From contig NC_088317.1 of NCBI RefSeq assembly GCF_910592395.1, positions 17,902,039-17,966,038 of the forward strand: 64,000 bases of DNA, read 5' to 3'. The position numbers and the translations under genes are program-made. Positions 25,656-37,529 of this stretch are shown here, in pieces. The DNA is from Lineus longissimus. Taxonomy: Eukaryota > Nemertea > Pilidiophora > Heteronemertea > Lineidae. Within the stretch, counting starts at the first letter, position 1. Every line of letters begins with the position of its first letter. A model generated the notes under the pieces. That model was not told where the DNA came from, ran no database searches, and saw nothing but the letters and a program-made list of their open reading frames with translations.

Positions 25656-26494
25656 CTCCCCCCCCCCCCCTCTCTCCCGGGGCGGTGCGCGGCAAAAGCA
25701 CCGCCCCACCCCGGACTCCCTTGGTTAGCTGAGTGATGACTGATGTGGCCCGGGGCGGCCTTTGCGAAGGTCCTCTTGGGTGTCATGGCTATATCCTTCA
25801 CTGCTGCCTTTGTTGCCATGTTGTACACGACACGCCGCCCCTCCGATTGACAGATAGGGAACCAGTGTCCTTCTTGGAGGTCATTGCGCCCCGTTTGGGG
25901 AAAGAAGGCATCAAGGTTGTGTGAGTATTTGGTTCGACCGACAAGAGCTGGTGCCCGGAGAGGTGCAGACCATTGGAGAGTGAAAACTGGCGAGGACTAA
26001 GGCCTCATACAATGCTCCGAGGCCCCGACTTCTACTCCTGTTTGCTTATTTATAAGACCGGTAGTACATGTATCTACCTCTCAACTGGTTGTGGTGCATG
26101 TAATATTCCGGGTCAGAGTGCGGAGAGTTGGGCCGTCTGTTGTCGGGTCGGCGCCATGGCTTGTTTCGTGCTCTTGCACAGTCATGGTGCTGCATCTTCT
26201 CGAAGCTATAGTTGTTGGGGTCTCGGCAAAAGGGGTTACATCCCTGGTGTGGGGTCAAGTGTCCTCGCTCCTCGGTAACTCTCATGGAGGTTCCCTTGAG
26301 GGTACCACGAGAGCTCTTCGTGCCGCGCTAACACATTATGTCGTCGAGACAAAGGAAACACGCTGCAGTGTTGGTTATACATAGCCCTCTGACATTAATC
26401 CAAGAACGGCCGTCCTTGCGTGTTGCATCCTATGACCGAAGCTACCAAGGGGTCCACAAAGAACGATGAAAAAAGTGACGATAAAAGGCGAAAA
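25656..26494 (+). other. Presumed 3' UTR/downstream region, GC-rich
   Basis: GC-rich sequence with several long-looking frames in competing phases and no splice signals. Probably the 3' UTR and flank of the repetitive-protein gene. Confidence 0.4.
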
Positions 26495-26725
26495 GTACAA
26501 AAAAATAAAGAGATAAGGCGAAACGTTAACTGACGTACAAAAAAATAAAGAGATAAGGCGAAACGTTAACTGACGTACAAAAAAATAAAGAGATAAGGCG
26601 AAACGTTAACTGACGTACAAAAAAATAACGAGATAAGGCGAAACGTTAACTGACGTACAAAAAGATAACGAGATAAGGCGAAACGTTAACTGACGTACAA
26701 AAAGATAACGAGAAAAGGCGAAAAA
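26495..26725. repeat. 40-bp tandem repeat, about 5.5 copies
   Basis: Unit AGATAAGGCGAAACGTTAAC then TGACGTACAAAAAAATAAAG. Later copies change ATAAAG to ATAACG, and the final copy decays. Confidence 0.95.
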
Positions 26726-26740
26726 CAACCAAATGAAATA

Positions 26741-26933
26741 GAGATCAAGACGAAGACATAGTGTAGCAATTTATAGAAGAGATCCTGACCAACCCACCAC
26801 TTCATCAAGAGTCAGCAGGTCAACTATACGAGAAATCAAGACGAAGACATAGTGCTACAATTTATAGAAGAGATCCTGACCAACCCACCACTCCATCAAG
26901 AGTCAGCAGGTCAACTATACGAGAAATGAAGAC
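26741..26933. repeat. 91-bp tandem repeat, two copies
   Basis: TCAAGACGAAGACATAGTG begins the shared text at 26745 and 26836. The units also share AATTTATAGAAGAGATCCTG and TCAAGAGTCAGCAGGTCAAC. The copies differ at very few positions. Confidence 0.95.
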
Positions 26934-27048
26934 AACAGTTCAAGATTATATTTACCACCTTAAACAAATATATACATATACATATATTCATTTTATTTTT
27001 ATACTATTATGTAAGTGCAAGCTCTGGTGAGCTTGCACAACTGTTTGA

Positions 27049-27386
27049 CAGTCCTGGCTGCTCCATCGTGTTGACAACATGATGAGAGAGATGAGACAGT
27101 CACAGCCGCCAGGCCGAATCAGTCCTGGCTGCTCCATCGTGTTGACAACATGATGAGAGAGATGAGACGGTCACAGCCAGGCCAAATCAGTCCTGGCTGC
27201 TCCACCGTGTTGACAACATGGTGAGAGAGATGAGACAGTCACAGCCAGGCCACATCAGTCCTGGCTGCTCCATCGTGTTGACAACATGATGAGAGAGATG
27301 AGACGGTCACAGCCAGGCCAAATCAGTCCTGGCTGCTCCACCGTGTTGACAACATGGTGAGAGAGATGAGACAGTCACAGTCACAG
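27049..27386. repeat. 68-71-bp minisatellite with hairpin-forming units, five copies
   Basis: Starts of CAGTCCTGGCTGCTCCA lie at 27049, 27120, 27188, 27256 and 27324. Each unit contains nested inverted repeats: CCTGGCTG with CAGCCAGG, and CATCGTGTTG with CAACATGATG. Copies 2 and 4 are alike and copies 3 and 5 are alike, indicating a two-unit higher-order repeat. Confidence 0.93.
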
Positions 27387-28301
27387 AAATGTATGTGATA
27401 CGTATATTGCGGTTGGAAATGCATTTGCTGCGGTCCCTCTATAAGGATTGCGTCAAGCTGTTACCCCTTGAAATCATCAGGTTAACATGTTTAATTGATG
27501 TTCAGTCATCAACAAGTAAATAGGACACTCGATATCTCTTTAGAAATATCATGAAAGCCTCTGCTGAATTGGACAACTAACCCAATGGAAGTTTGCATAT
27601 GAATTCAATTTATCACTGTACTTTAATATGTATCGTGGCAGGCATGCACGAGTCAAAGAAAAAGCCTCAACATGAGAAATATGCCGTACTATTGTTGATT
27701 AGTGAAAGAGCATTCAATTGATGGCATATTAACCAAACATGGATCAAGAAAGAAACTTCACGTTTGAATGAATGTTTATCATAAAGTATAGCAGAGTATA
27801 GAATTTGTAAATTGGATAGCGTAAACCAGTGTGACCTCGACTGAAATTAATCGGTTTTGGTGAAGCACGGCTTTGGAAAAGTTCCGAATATCGGTTGAGA
27901 ACTGAACCGCTCGAAGAACTTTTGCTGCTGGTTTAAGGCATCTCTTGCGAGTTTACTGAAACCGACTATTTTGAGACGCTACGAGTTTGTTGGTGAAACC
28001 ACAGTGAGGAACTTGGGACAGCACACGGTTACCATAGGACTGAGTGAGCTGAAGTAATAGCTTCGAGGACAGCCACCATAAGTTTTAATCGCGGCAGATA
28101 TAAGTTTAGCTATACAGTGTGATTTTCAGTGAGACAGCGGCAAAGATATCTTGAGTTTTGTGCAAATATCATCGCAAGAAAGTTTTTCAAATGGAATTGG
28201 ACGTCTAAATTCAAGGGCAGAGTGCATGTAATAACGTGGGAGTACGTCTAATCTCAAGGACGAAGTGCATGTCATCAAGTTAACGTCCGATAATCAAAGA
28301 G

Positions 28302-29105
28302 ATGGCCCGAGTACTCAATAGCGCGGGTGTTAGGAGTGATTTCTACAGGTTTCCGTTCTACTATTCCTTCCTCACGCCTTGGGTTGAGCTGCCAGTGATG
28401 AGTCTGTTTCTGGTGTTTATCAAAAGGAAATTCGGGGTAAGCGGTATTTTCATACTTGAGTTATTTGAGAGATTCCAATTAATTTTGAAATCTTCTACAA
28501 ATGTTTTGTACCACTCGATACTTTCTCTGCACAGTCCTATGAAGCCTGTTAGTTCATATAAGCATCACATTGCTTTACTCTAATCTACATTAACTTGGTC
28601 TTTTTTGACTGTATGAATATTATATCCATCGAATAGTGTCAACTGTACATGAGATAGAATACAACACCTATCGGCGACTTGTGTAACAAGCCCAACGTGT
28701 TCACCTGGCGCTTGCCAACTGAAAGTCTCTTTTTATGGAGTTTCGGAGGAGCGAATAAAGGAACTCCACCTAGTCCAATTCTGTGCTAATGCAAATTGGG
28801 TCGCGTTATACCGGGTAATGAGAAATTGATACAATGGTGTATATTTTGTTTTATAGGAAGAAGTACGTGTATGGGATGAGGAGACCGAGTTCCGTAGCTC
28901 CGGACACTCAGTGAGGCGATTTGTCATCACAGGCGTAGCCGATCCCCGCGAGGAGACCCCAGATTTTATGGGTCTCAAGGATGCTGTGGCAAGGGGGATC
29001 ATCAACGAAAGGCGGGGACTCTATATCAACCCGGCGACCAGGGTTTCCATGCCGATAGCAGAGGCCATGAACAAGGGGTTTATTCAAGTGGAGTTTTCTT
29101 ACTGA
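28302..29105 (+). CDS. Small plectin-repeat-like protein, copy A (127 aa)
   Basis: Two exons in phase 0: 28302-28436 (donor GTAAGC) and 28857-29105 (acceptor TTATAG, stop TGA). Exon 1 encodes 45 aa with a moderately hydrophobic stretch (FYYSFLTPWVELPVMSLFLV). Exon 2 encodes EEVRVWDEETEFR and then GLKDAVARGIINERRGLYIN followed by PATRVSMPIAEAMNKGFIQV. That last block matches the plectin/plakin repeat pattern (xxxAIxxGLIxxxTGxYxDPxT...EAxxxGLI). Plakin repeats bind intermediate filaments, but a single repeat in a small protein has no established role. The gene is convergent with the downstream minus-strand gene, 490 bp away. Exon 1 is less certain than exon 2. Confidence 0.55.
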
Positions 29106-29596
29106 TTCGATCCAGGTTTGCATCCCAGACGTTTGTAGAATTCGTTACGATCCTAGGACTGAAAGTCAGAAGTTTCCGGGTTTCCAGTCACCGATGCAAC
29201 GATGACAACGCATGTATTTTCGAATAGTTCGTCTTAGTTCAAGGACTATAGTTATACCTTTTATTTGATACTTTGTGTCCATGCAAAAATGCTGTCAACG
29301 AGTGATTTGATGTTGCCATAGGCCAGGCCCGTCCTCTCGCAAAATGTATTTGATTCATACTCTCGAACCCAAGCATTGACCATGTAACTCTGTCTAGCAA
29401 TGGCTTAGATGTAAATCAAATACTTTTTTACAGTGGACCAGAACCAACCGTCGGCTTTCACGAACTTCCCATTTGAATTTTTTAATCAATCTTTGGTTGA
29501 TCTTGAACTGAGAAGTGCATCTCAATTCGGTTGTCAATGGGCAGATGCGCAGCCTCTCCATTTACAGACTTCTGGATAACTCTCAAAAGTATCTTC

Positions 29597-31767
29597 TCAA
29601 CTGTTCTTTCTCTGTCCCGCTTCCTTGGACAGATAACCCAAGGAAAACCACGGGTTAAAACGGCCGTCCGGCTTAAACAGCTGAAGTTCAATCGCGGGTC
29701 TCGGCTGATTCCCATGCGTCGAAAACATCGCGTAAATAATCTGTTGGTCCGTGTTCATAAGTCCTTGGGTGAGGTACTTAACCACGTAATCTTTGTACAA
29801 CTGAGTCCATTTTAACATCAGACCTTTCTCACCTAAAAAGAAGCATCCGCAGACCCAATACAGGTTTCCGCGAAAGATGGAACCGGGGTCAAGGTCAGAA
29901 TTACGGGGCGAAACCTCTTGGTAGGCGATGTGGGTTGGGTCGAATCCTTTCGGGAGACCCAAAGTGAACGCGTCCGTGTTTTCCGAGATTGATCGAAACA
30001 AGCCGATATCTAGCCAACAAAAATACTTCGTCTTGAAATAATTATTCTTTATGGTAGTATTCATGACTTCGTACTTTGCATGCATTGCGCACGAATACTC
30101 CGGGAGGACTGTATTCGGTGAAAACTTCGGGTAAGACGGATTTTTAAAAATTTCATTGATTTGATCACGGAGGGAGAAACTCCATAGCTGTGACCTTTCA
30201 ACTAAGAATAACCTCGTGTGATTGGCTGGGAGATGTGCACGAAGCTTCTTGAAGACGTTGAAGGTCTCATTGGTGTCAAAGTATCCAACCAAAGGATTCT
30301 GTATGTTCTGGAAGGTCTTCATCCAGCCATAATATTTCTGTTTTGTGAAGACATTGTTTGGTGAACCTTTTTCGAATGATCCCAGGTCGAAATAGGCGGT
30401 GACAACGGTGACTTCAGTATCAACAGACGCTTCTGCCGTTGCTTCTGAGGTCGCCGATGTTTCTTCTGTGGTCGTCGTTGTTCCTTCCGAAGCCGACGTT
30501 GTTCCTTCCGAGATCGCCGCTGTGTCCTTTGAGGCCGTCGTTGTTGCTTCTGAGGTCATTGTCGTTGCATCAGAGCTTGCCGATGTTGCTCCTGAGGTCG
30601 TCGTCGCCGCTACTGAGTCCATCATATTCCCTTCCAACGTTGCTGGTTCTGCAGATGCTGTCATCCCTGCCAATACCGTGGTGCTGCTCAGTGCAGTTGG
30701 TACGATTGTCGTAACCGGGGTGGTACTCCTGACTTCTGCTGTCGGTGCTGTTGCTTCATGGCCAGGACTACTTTGCACGACAGTAGGCGATACAATTGCG
30801 ATCGCTTTGTCGATTGCTGATGCAGTCACAGAACGAGTCAGATTGCTAGCAAAAGCTGTACTCCTCAAAGTAGCAGCAGTAAGCCTAGTGGCATCCGTCG
30901 CAGTGACATCGACAGTTTCCTCCGAGCTCTCATCGTCTGCATCCCTATGAGAGGCGTGAATGTTGTTCCCGGATTGCTGTTGGTAGACGAATGGTGGTGC
31001 GGGGACGGGGACGAACTCGGTCTGAAAGGGAGAAGTTGCAATACATAACATCAGTTGGTATATTGCCGCATACATCTACGCAAACTCGCACAGTGACGAA
31101 ATTTGAAATTAAAATTGGACATTGGAATTGATCGAATGCTGCCATCGTTGTAAGTAACGAAATCAGTGCGTCTATTGTCAATATTAAGAGCTACGTACAA
31201 ATATGATGTTCACCAATAACTTGTTAGTGATACGTGATTTCGATTCTTGATGGCAGTGAAAGGTTTGATTGGAGGGTATTTATCACTTACCAGTTTTCCA
31301 AATTGGTATCCAATGATGAAAGAGGTCAGGAAGAAAGCGAAAAGCAACATGAGAAAAGTGGTCCTCCTGACGCCATTTCCAGACGTTCTCCCAACGAAAG
31401 AAGGTCGTCTCTTGCCTGAAGGGAAGATGAGACAATTGAATCAAATTAAGGTACGCTTGGGATCAGAGTCTGGCCGTTACGACATCTAGCGGTCAAACGT
31501 CGAACCTCTGAAGGAGAAGAATAAGCCTGACCCCCAGGTCTGGCCGCTAATGATAGAACATACAAATTCTTTCTGGTTTTCTTATGAGAGACTTATGTGC
31601 TTCTTTGCTACATCTATTTTAATGGCGTTTGGTCTCTCGATCCGGCAAGCACAAGTCTATCCTACTATAGGGGAGAACATATTCTACAGGGGACTAAATC
31701 GACGTTCACACGGGTTTCGATAAAACTTACGTTCAATGTACGGATCCGATGTGTACAGCTGGTCCAT
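29597..31767 (-). CDS. Type II membrane protein with mucin-like stem and HtrL/YibB-like domain, copy A (528 aa)
   Basis: Three minus-strand exons: 31767-31731 (MDQLYTSDPYIE plus one base), 31415-31291 and 31021-29597 (stop TGA). Phases match exactly. The short cytosolic tail is basic (RKRRPSFVGRTSGNGVRR). One signal-anchor helix follows (FLMLLFAFFLTSFIIGYQF), then a Ser/Thr/Ala-rich stem of about 200 residues likely to be O-glycosylated. The last ~271 residues start VTVVTAYFDLGSFEKGS and contain YFCWLDIGLFR and GNLYWVCGCFFLGEKG, matching the HtrL/YibB family as I know it. Topology suggests a Golgi or surface protein resembling a glycosyltransferase in layout; catalysis is not established for this family. 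Confidence 0.8.
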
Positions 31768-32040
31768 ACTGGTTCCATTCGGCGTATAAAATGGTCTAAA
31801 CGCGTCCAAGACGATATCCACAACACTGGATATCCTGGATTACGTGAACTGTAAGCTGTTTGAAATGCATTTGCTGCGGTCCCTCTATAAGGATTGCGTC
31901 AAGCTGTTACCCCTTTAAATCATCAGGTTAACATGTTTAATAGATTTTCAGTCTCGACAAGTAAATAGGATACTCGATATCTCTTTAGAAATATCATGAA
32001 AGCCTCTGTTGAATTGGGCAACTAACCAAATGGAAGTTTG

Positions 32041-32550
32041 TGTACACAAGGTCCCTGGATACGGGGTATCCAGAAACCCTGCTGCCGTAGACCGGCTGAA
32101 CTTGCAAAGAGACTAACTACTGGTAGAAGAGGAAGCCGGAAGACAAGAGTATTAATTAGAATACATGTAGTTTATTCGCACTTACAATCACAATCAGTTT
32201 GTCATCCTTAACGGCAGAGCAAGCTCAAAGTCCTAGTTCAGAGGTGGTTGGCAACAGAGAGGAAGGAGAGAGAGAGAGCTGACGTGCCCAGTGCTTAAAT
32301 ACCCAGACGCCAAGTCACGAGCTCAGAGTCCAGGATTACGGAAGACGAACACTGCTGTCACCGCAATCCCCCGACTTGGAACCGCGTGACTCGGACACCT
32401 GGACTCACTGCTTATAATGTGTAATAATATTAATCAAGGCTAAGAACAATGGCGAACAGCTTGATAAGGCACGTTCGGTATACTTCAAACGAGTTGAGTT
32501 AACCCTATGAACACCGTGAAGCCTACCTTAGTTAAGGGCTTCACGGTACA
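32041..32550. mobile_element. Solo-LTR-like insertion in unit B
   Basis: The 510-bp insert starts TGTACACAAGG and ends TTCACGGTACA (TG...CA). It is flanked on both sides by TTTG, and unit A shows the empty site with a single TTTG (GGAAGTTTGCATATG). No internal coding region is present, as expected for recombination between two LTRs. Confidence 0.75.
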
Positions 32551-32690
32551 TTTGCATATGAATTCAATTTATCACTGTACTTTAACAGGTATATCATGGC
32601 AGGCATGCACGAGTCAAAGAAAAAGTCTCAACATGAGAAATATTCCGTACTATTGTTGATTAGTGAAAGAGCATTCAATTGATGGCATAT

Positions 32691-33021
32691 GAAAGGGTAA
32701 CTCGTGTCAAATTTCACCATATCATGTTCTAGCTGTTTTTGACAAATGACTACGTCACTTTCTCATAAATCGGTATGGTTTTCGAATCGAAATGCACATT
32801 TTCTAGAAATTGATGGTTTAATCCCGCCCGGACGGCTCGCTTCGATGCCGTTTTCGTTGATGACGTCAGAACATGAACATTTTCGCGGTCGCGGTGGTTT
32901 ACATTCAGCCATTTTATAATAAATCTAATCAAAAATGGAAAATTTGAGCTTTACATTTGTGATCAACAATTAAAAACGGACGTATTTCCGCAAAGTTGTA
33001 AATCACATCATAGTATCACTT
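32691..33021. mobile_element. 331-bp segment present only in unit B
   Basis: Unit A reads GGCATATTAACC, whereas unit B has 331 bp between GGCATAT and TAACC. The segment starts GAAAGGGTAACTC and ends AGTATCACTT, so its ends are loosely inverted (AAAGGGTAACT against AAAGTGATACT). It could be a MITE insertion in B or a deletion in A. No clear target duplication. Confidence 0.55.
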
Positions 33022-33600
33022 TAACCAAACATGGATCAAGAAAGAAACGAGTATCTTCACGTTTGAATGAATGTTTATCATTAAGTATAGCGGAGTGTAG
33101 AATTTGTAAATTGGATAGCGTAAACCAGTGTGACCTCGACTGAAATTAATCGGTTTTCGTGAAGCACGGCTTTGGAAAAGTTCCGAATATCGGTTGAGAA
33201 CTGAACCGCTCGAAGAACTTTTGCTGCTGGTTTAAGGCATCTCTTGCGACTTTGCTGAAACCGACTATTTTGAGACGCTACGAGTTTGTTGGTGAAACCA
33301 CAGTGAGGAACTTGGGACAGCACACGGTTACCATAGGACTGAGTGAGCTGAAGTAATAGCTTCGAGGACAGCCACCATAAGTTTTAATCGCGGCAGATAT
33401 AAGTTTAGCTATACAGTGTGATTTTCAGTGAGACAGCGGCAAAGATATCTTGAGTTTTGTGCAAATATCATCGCAAGAAAGTTTGTCAAATGGAATTGGA
33501 CGTCTAAATTCAAGGGCAGAGTGCATGTAATAACGTGGGAGTACGTCTAATCTCAAGGACGAAGTGCATGTCATCACGTTAACGTCCGATAATCAAAGAG

Positions 33601-34404
33601 ATGGCACGAGTACTCAATAGCGCGGGTGTTAGGAGTGATTTCTACAGGTTTCCGTTCTACTATTCCTTCCTCACGCCTTGGGTTGAGCTGCCAGTGATGA
33701 GTCTGTTTCTGGTGTTTATCAAAAGGAAATTCGGGGTAAGCGGTATTTTCATACTTGAGTTATTTGAGAGATTCCAATTAATTTTGAAATCTTCTACAAA
33801 TGTTTTGTACCACTCGATACTTTCTCTGTACAGTCCTATGAAGCCTGTTAGTTCATATAAGCATCACATTGTTTTACTCTAATCTACATTAACTTGGTCT
33901 TTTTTGACTGTATGAATATTATATCCATCGAATAGTGCCAACTGTACATGAGATAGAATACAACACCTATCGGCGACTTGTGTAACTAGCCCAACGAGTT
34001 CACCTGGCGCTTGCCAACTGAAAGTCTCTTTTTATGGAGTTTCGGAGGAGCGAATAAAGGAACGCCACCTAGTCCAATTCTGTGCTAATGCAAATTGGGT
34101 CGCGTTATACCGGGTAATGAGAAATTGATACAATGGTGTATATTTTGTTTTATAGGAAGAAGTACGGGTATGGGATGAGGAGACCGAGTTCCGTAGCTCC
34201 GGACACTCAGTGAGGCGATTCGTCATCACAGGCGTAGCCGATCCCCGCGAGGAGACCCCAGATTTTATGGGTCTCAAGGATGCTGTGGCAAGGGGGATCA
34301 TCAACGAAAGGCGGGGACTCTATATCAACCCGGCGACCAGGGTTTCCATGCCGATAGCAGAGGCCATGAACAAGGGGTTTATTCAAGTGGAGTTTTCTTA
34401 CTGA
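33601..34404 (+). CDS. Small plectin-repeat-like protein, copy B (127 aa)
   Basis: Exons 33601-33735 and 34156-34404 repeat the structure of copy A with the same splice sites, start and stop. The two protein sequences appear identical over both exons; the differences I see are synonymous (for example CGT/CGG in VRV) or intronic. The near absence of replacement changes fits a very recent duplication and gives mild support that the frame is coding. Confidence 0.55.
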
Positions 34405-34892
34405 TTCGATCCAGGTTTGCATCCCAGACGTTTGTAGAATTCGTTACGATCCTAGGACTGAAAGTCAGAAGTTTCCGGGTTTCCAGTCACCGATGCAACG
34501 ATGACAACGCATGTATTTTCGAATAGTTCGTCTTAGTTCAAGGACTATAGTTATACCTTTTATTTGATACTTTGTGTCCATGCAAAAATGCTGTCAACGA
34601 GTGATTTGATGTTGCCATAGGCCAGGCCCGTCCTCTCGCAAAATGTATTTGATTCATACTCTCGAACCCAAGCATTGACCATGTAACTCTGTCTAGCAAT
34701 GGCTTAGATGTAAATCAAATACTTTTTTACAGTGGACCAGAACCAACCGTCGGCTTTCACGAACTTCCCATTTGAATTTTTTAATCAATCTTTGGTTGAT
34801 CTTGAACTGAGAAGTGCATCTCAATTCGGTTGTCAATGGGCAGATGCGCAGCCTCTCCATTTACAGACTTCTGGATAACTCTCAAAAGTATC

Positions 34893-37529
34893 TTAACTGT
34901 TCTTTCTCTGTCCCGCTTCCTTGGACAGATAACCCAAGGAAAACCACGGGTTAAAACGGCCGTCCGGCTTAAACAGCTGAAGTTCAATCGCGGGTCTCGG
35001 CTGATTCCCATGCGTCGAAAACATCGCGTAAATAATCTGTTGGTCCGTGTTCATAAGTCCTTGGGTGAGGTACTTAACCACGTAATCTTTGTACAACTGA
35101 GTCCATTTTAACATCAGACCTTTCTCACCTAAAAAGAAGCATCCGCAGACCCAATACAGGTTTCCGCGAAAGATGGAACCGGGGTCAAGGTCAGAATTAC
35201 GGGGCGAAACCTCTTGGTAGGCGATGTGGGTTGGGTCGAATCCTTTCGGGAGACCCAAAGTGAACGCGTCCGTGTTTTCCGAGATTGATCGAAACAAGCC
35301 GATATCTAGCCAACAAAAATACTTCGTCTTGAAATAATTATTCTTTATGGCAGTATTCATGACTTCGTACTTTGCATGCATTGCGCACGAATACTCCGGG
35401 ACGACTGTATTCGGTGAAAACTTCGGGTAAGACGGATTTTTAAAGATTTCATTGATTTGATCACGGAGGGAGAAACTCCATAGCTGTGACCTTTCAACTA
35501 AGAATAACCTCGTGTGATTGGCTGGGAGATGTGCACGAAGCTTCTTGAAGACGTCCAAGGTCTCATTCGTGTCAAAGTATCCAATCAAAGGATTCTGTAT
35601 GTTCTGGAAGGTCTTCATCCAGCCATAATATTTCTGTTTTGTGAAGACATTGTTTGGTGAACCTTTTTCGAATGATCCCAGGTCGAAATAGGCGGTGACA
35701 ACGGTGACTTCAGTATCAACTGACGCTTCTGCCGTTGCTTCTGAGGTGGCCGATGTTTCTTCTGAGGTCGTCGTTGTTCCTTCCGAAGCCGACGTTGTTC
35801 CTTCCGAGCTCGCCGCTGTGTCATTTGAGGCCGTCGTTTTTGCTTCTGAGGTCATTGTCGTTGCATCAGAGATTGCCGATGTTGCTCCTGAGGTCGTCGT
35901 CGCCGCTACTGAGTCCATCATATTCCCTTCCAACGTTGCTGGTTCTGCAGATGCCGTCATCCCTGCCAATACCGTGGTGCTGCTCAGTGCAGTTGGTACG
36001 ATTGTCGTAACCGGGGTGGTACACCTGACTTCTGCTGTCGGTGCTGTTGCTTTATGGCCAGGACTACTTTGCACGACAGTAGGCGATACAATTGCGATCG
36101 CTTTGTCGATTGCTGATGAAGTATCTGTACTACTTGTAAGCCGTGACGAAGTGATACCACTCAATCGAATTGTTGTCGCCGAAATGATGTCTGTGAGGTT
36201 TGCTGTTAGCACCATGGCTTGGACAACACTACTCTGTACCATGACTGGTGTTGACGTGGACTCTGTTTTCATGATGTCTGGAGTTGTTTGTGGAATTCCG
36301 GCAAATCCTGATGTATATGATGGCGAAATAAGATCTTTCAGTTCAAAGTTTGACTTAGTTAAGCTACTACTTAATGACGAGAAGGTTGCTGTTGAACTGT
36401 ATATTTCGCTTCTCGTTGCAAGTAACCTTGTTGTTGTAGTAAGTGTGTCTCCTGTTGTTTTTACTGAATCCGTAACTGTCCCTGATGAAAACACCTCACT
36501 TGTACTGCTCGCCAATCTGTCACTATACTTCAGCTCGGCTCTAGTCTGAATTCTGCTGGTTGTTATTGGAGTGGTCACAGAACGCGTCAGATTGCTAGCA
36601 ACAGCTGTACTCCTCAAAGTAGCAGCAGTAAGTCTAGTGGCATCCGTCGCAGTGACATCGACAGTTTCCTCCGAGCTCTCATCGTCTGCATCCCAAAGAA
36701 AGGCGTAAATGTTGTTCCAGGATTGCTGTTGGTAGACGATTGGTTGCGTGGGGACGGGGACGGACTCGGTCTGAAAGGGAGAAGTTACAATGAATAACAG
36801 CAGTTGGTATATTGCCGCATAGACCTACGCAAACTCGCACAGTGACGAAATTTGAAATTAAAATTGGACATTGGATTTGGAATTGATCGAATGCTGCCAT
36901 CGTTGTAAGTAACGAAATCAGTGCGTCTAGTGTCAATATTAAGAGCTACGTACAAATATGATGTTCACCAATAACTTGTTAGTGATACGTGATTTCGATT
37001 CTTGATGGCAGTGAAAGGTTTGATTGGAGGGTATTTATCACTTACCAGTTTTCCAAATTGGTATCCAATGATGAAAGAGGTCAGGAAGAAAGCGAAAAGC
37101 CACATGAGAAAAGTGGTCCTCCTGACGCCATTTCCAGACGTTCTCCCAACGAAAGAAGGTCGTCTCTTGCCTGAAGGGAAGATGAGACAATTGAATCAAA
37201 TGTCATATTAAGGCACGTGTGGGATCAGAGTCTGGCCGTTACGACATCTAGCGGTCAAACGTCGAACCTCTGAAGGAGAAGAATAAGCCTGACCCCCAGG
37301 ACTGGCCGCTAATGATAGAACATACAAATTCTTTCTGGTTTTCTTATGAGGGACTTATGTGCTTCTTTGCTACATCTATTTCAATGGCGTTTGGTCTGTC
37401 GATCCGGCAAGCACAAGTCTATCCTACTATGGGGGAGAACATATTCTACAGGGGACTAAATCGACATTCACACGGGTTTCGATAAAACTTACGTTCAATG
37501 TACGGATCTAATGTGTACAGCTGGTCCAT
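34893..37529 (-). CDS. Type II membrane protein with long mucin-like stem and HtrL/YibB-like domain, copy B (679 aa)
   Basis: Exons 37529-37493, 37170-37046 and 36770-34893 (stop TAA) match copy A in phase and borders. The signal anchor and the ~271-residue HtrL/YibB-like domain are almost unchanged (for example NPLIGYFDT for NPLVGYFDT). The Ser/Thr-rich stem holds about 151 more residues, inserted in frame between NLTRSVT and SAIDKAIAIV. The extra part is also Ser/Thr-rich with scattered Asn sequons. The juxtamembrane stretch differs too: TQPIVYQQQSWNNIYAFLW against APPFVYQQQSGNNIHASHR. Both copies look intact. Confidence 0.8.

Larger units (their letters stand above)
27418..31861. repeat. 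Segmental duplication, unit A (4.4 kb)
   Basis: It begins GAAATGCATTTGCTGCGGTC and ends GTGAACTGTAAGCTGTTT, where unit B starts immediately with the same first bases. Unit A and unit B are nearly identical outside three large insertions or deletions. It contains a plectin-repeat-like gene (+) and an HtrL/YibB-like gene (-). Confidence 0.93.

Noticed and set aside
26091-26384. GC-rich plus-strand ORF of 97 codons
   Set aside because: Competing frames on both strands in a GC-rich 3' flank; no start context or family resemblance.
26495-26933. CRISPR-like array
   Set aside because: The repeats are contiguous tandem units without unique spacers, in a eukaryotic context.
30399-30950. Plus-strand ORF of 183 codons rich in Val/Ser/Ala
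   Set aside because: It is the complement of the Ser/Thr/Ala-rich stem exon of the HtrL-like gene. Low-complexity codons leave the opposite strand open. The same holds for 35695-36549.
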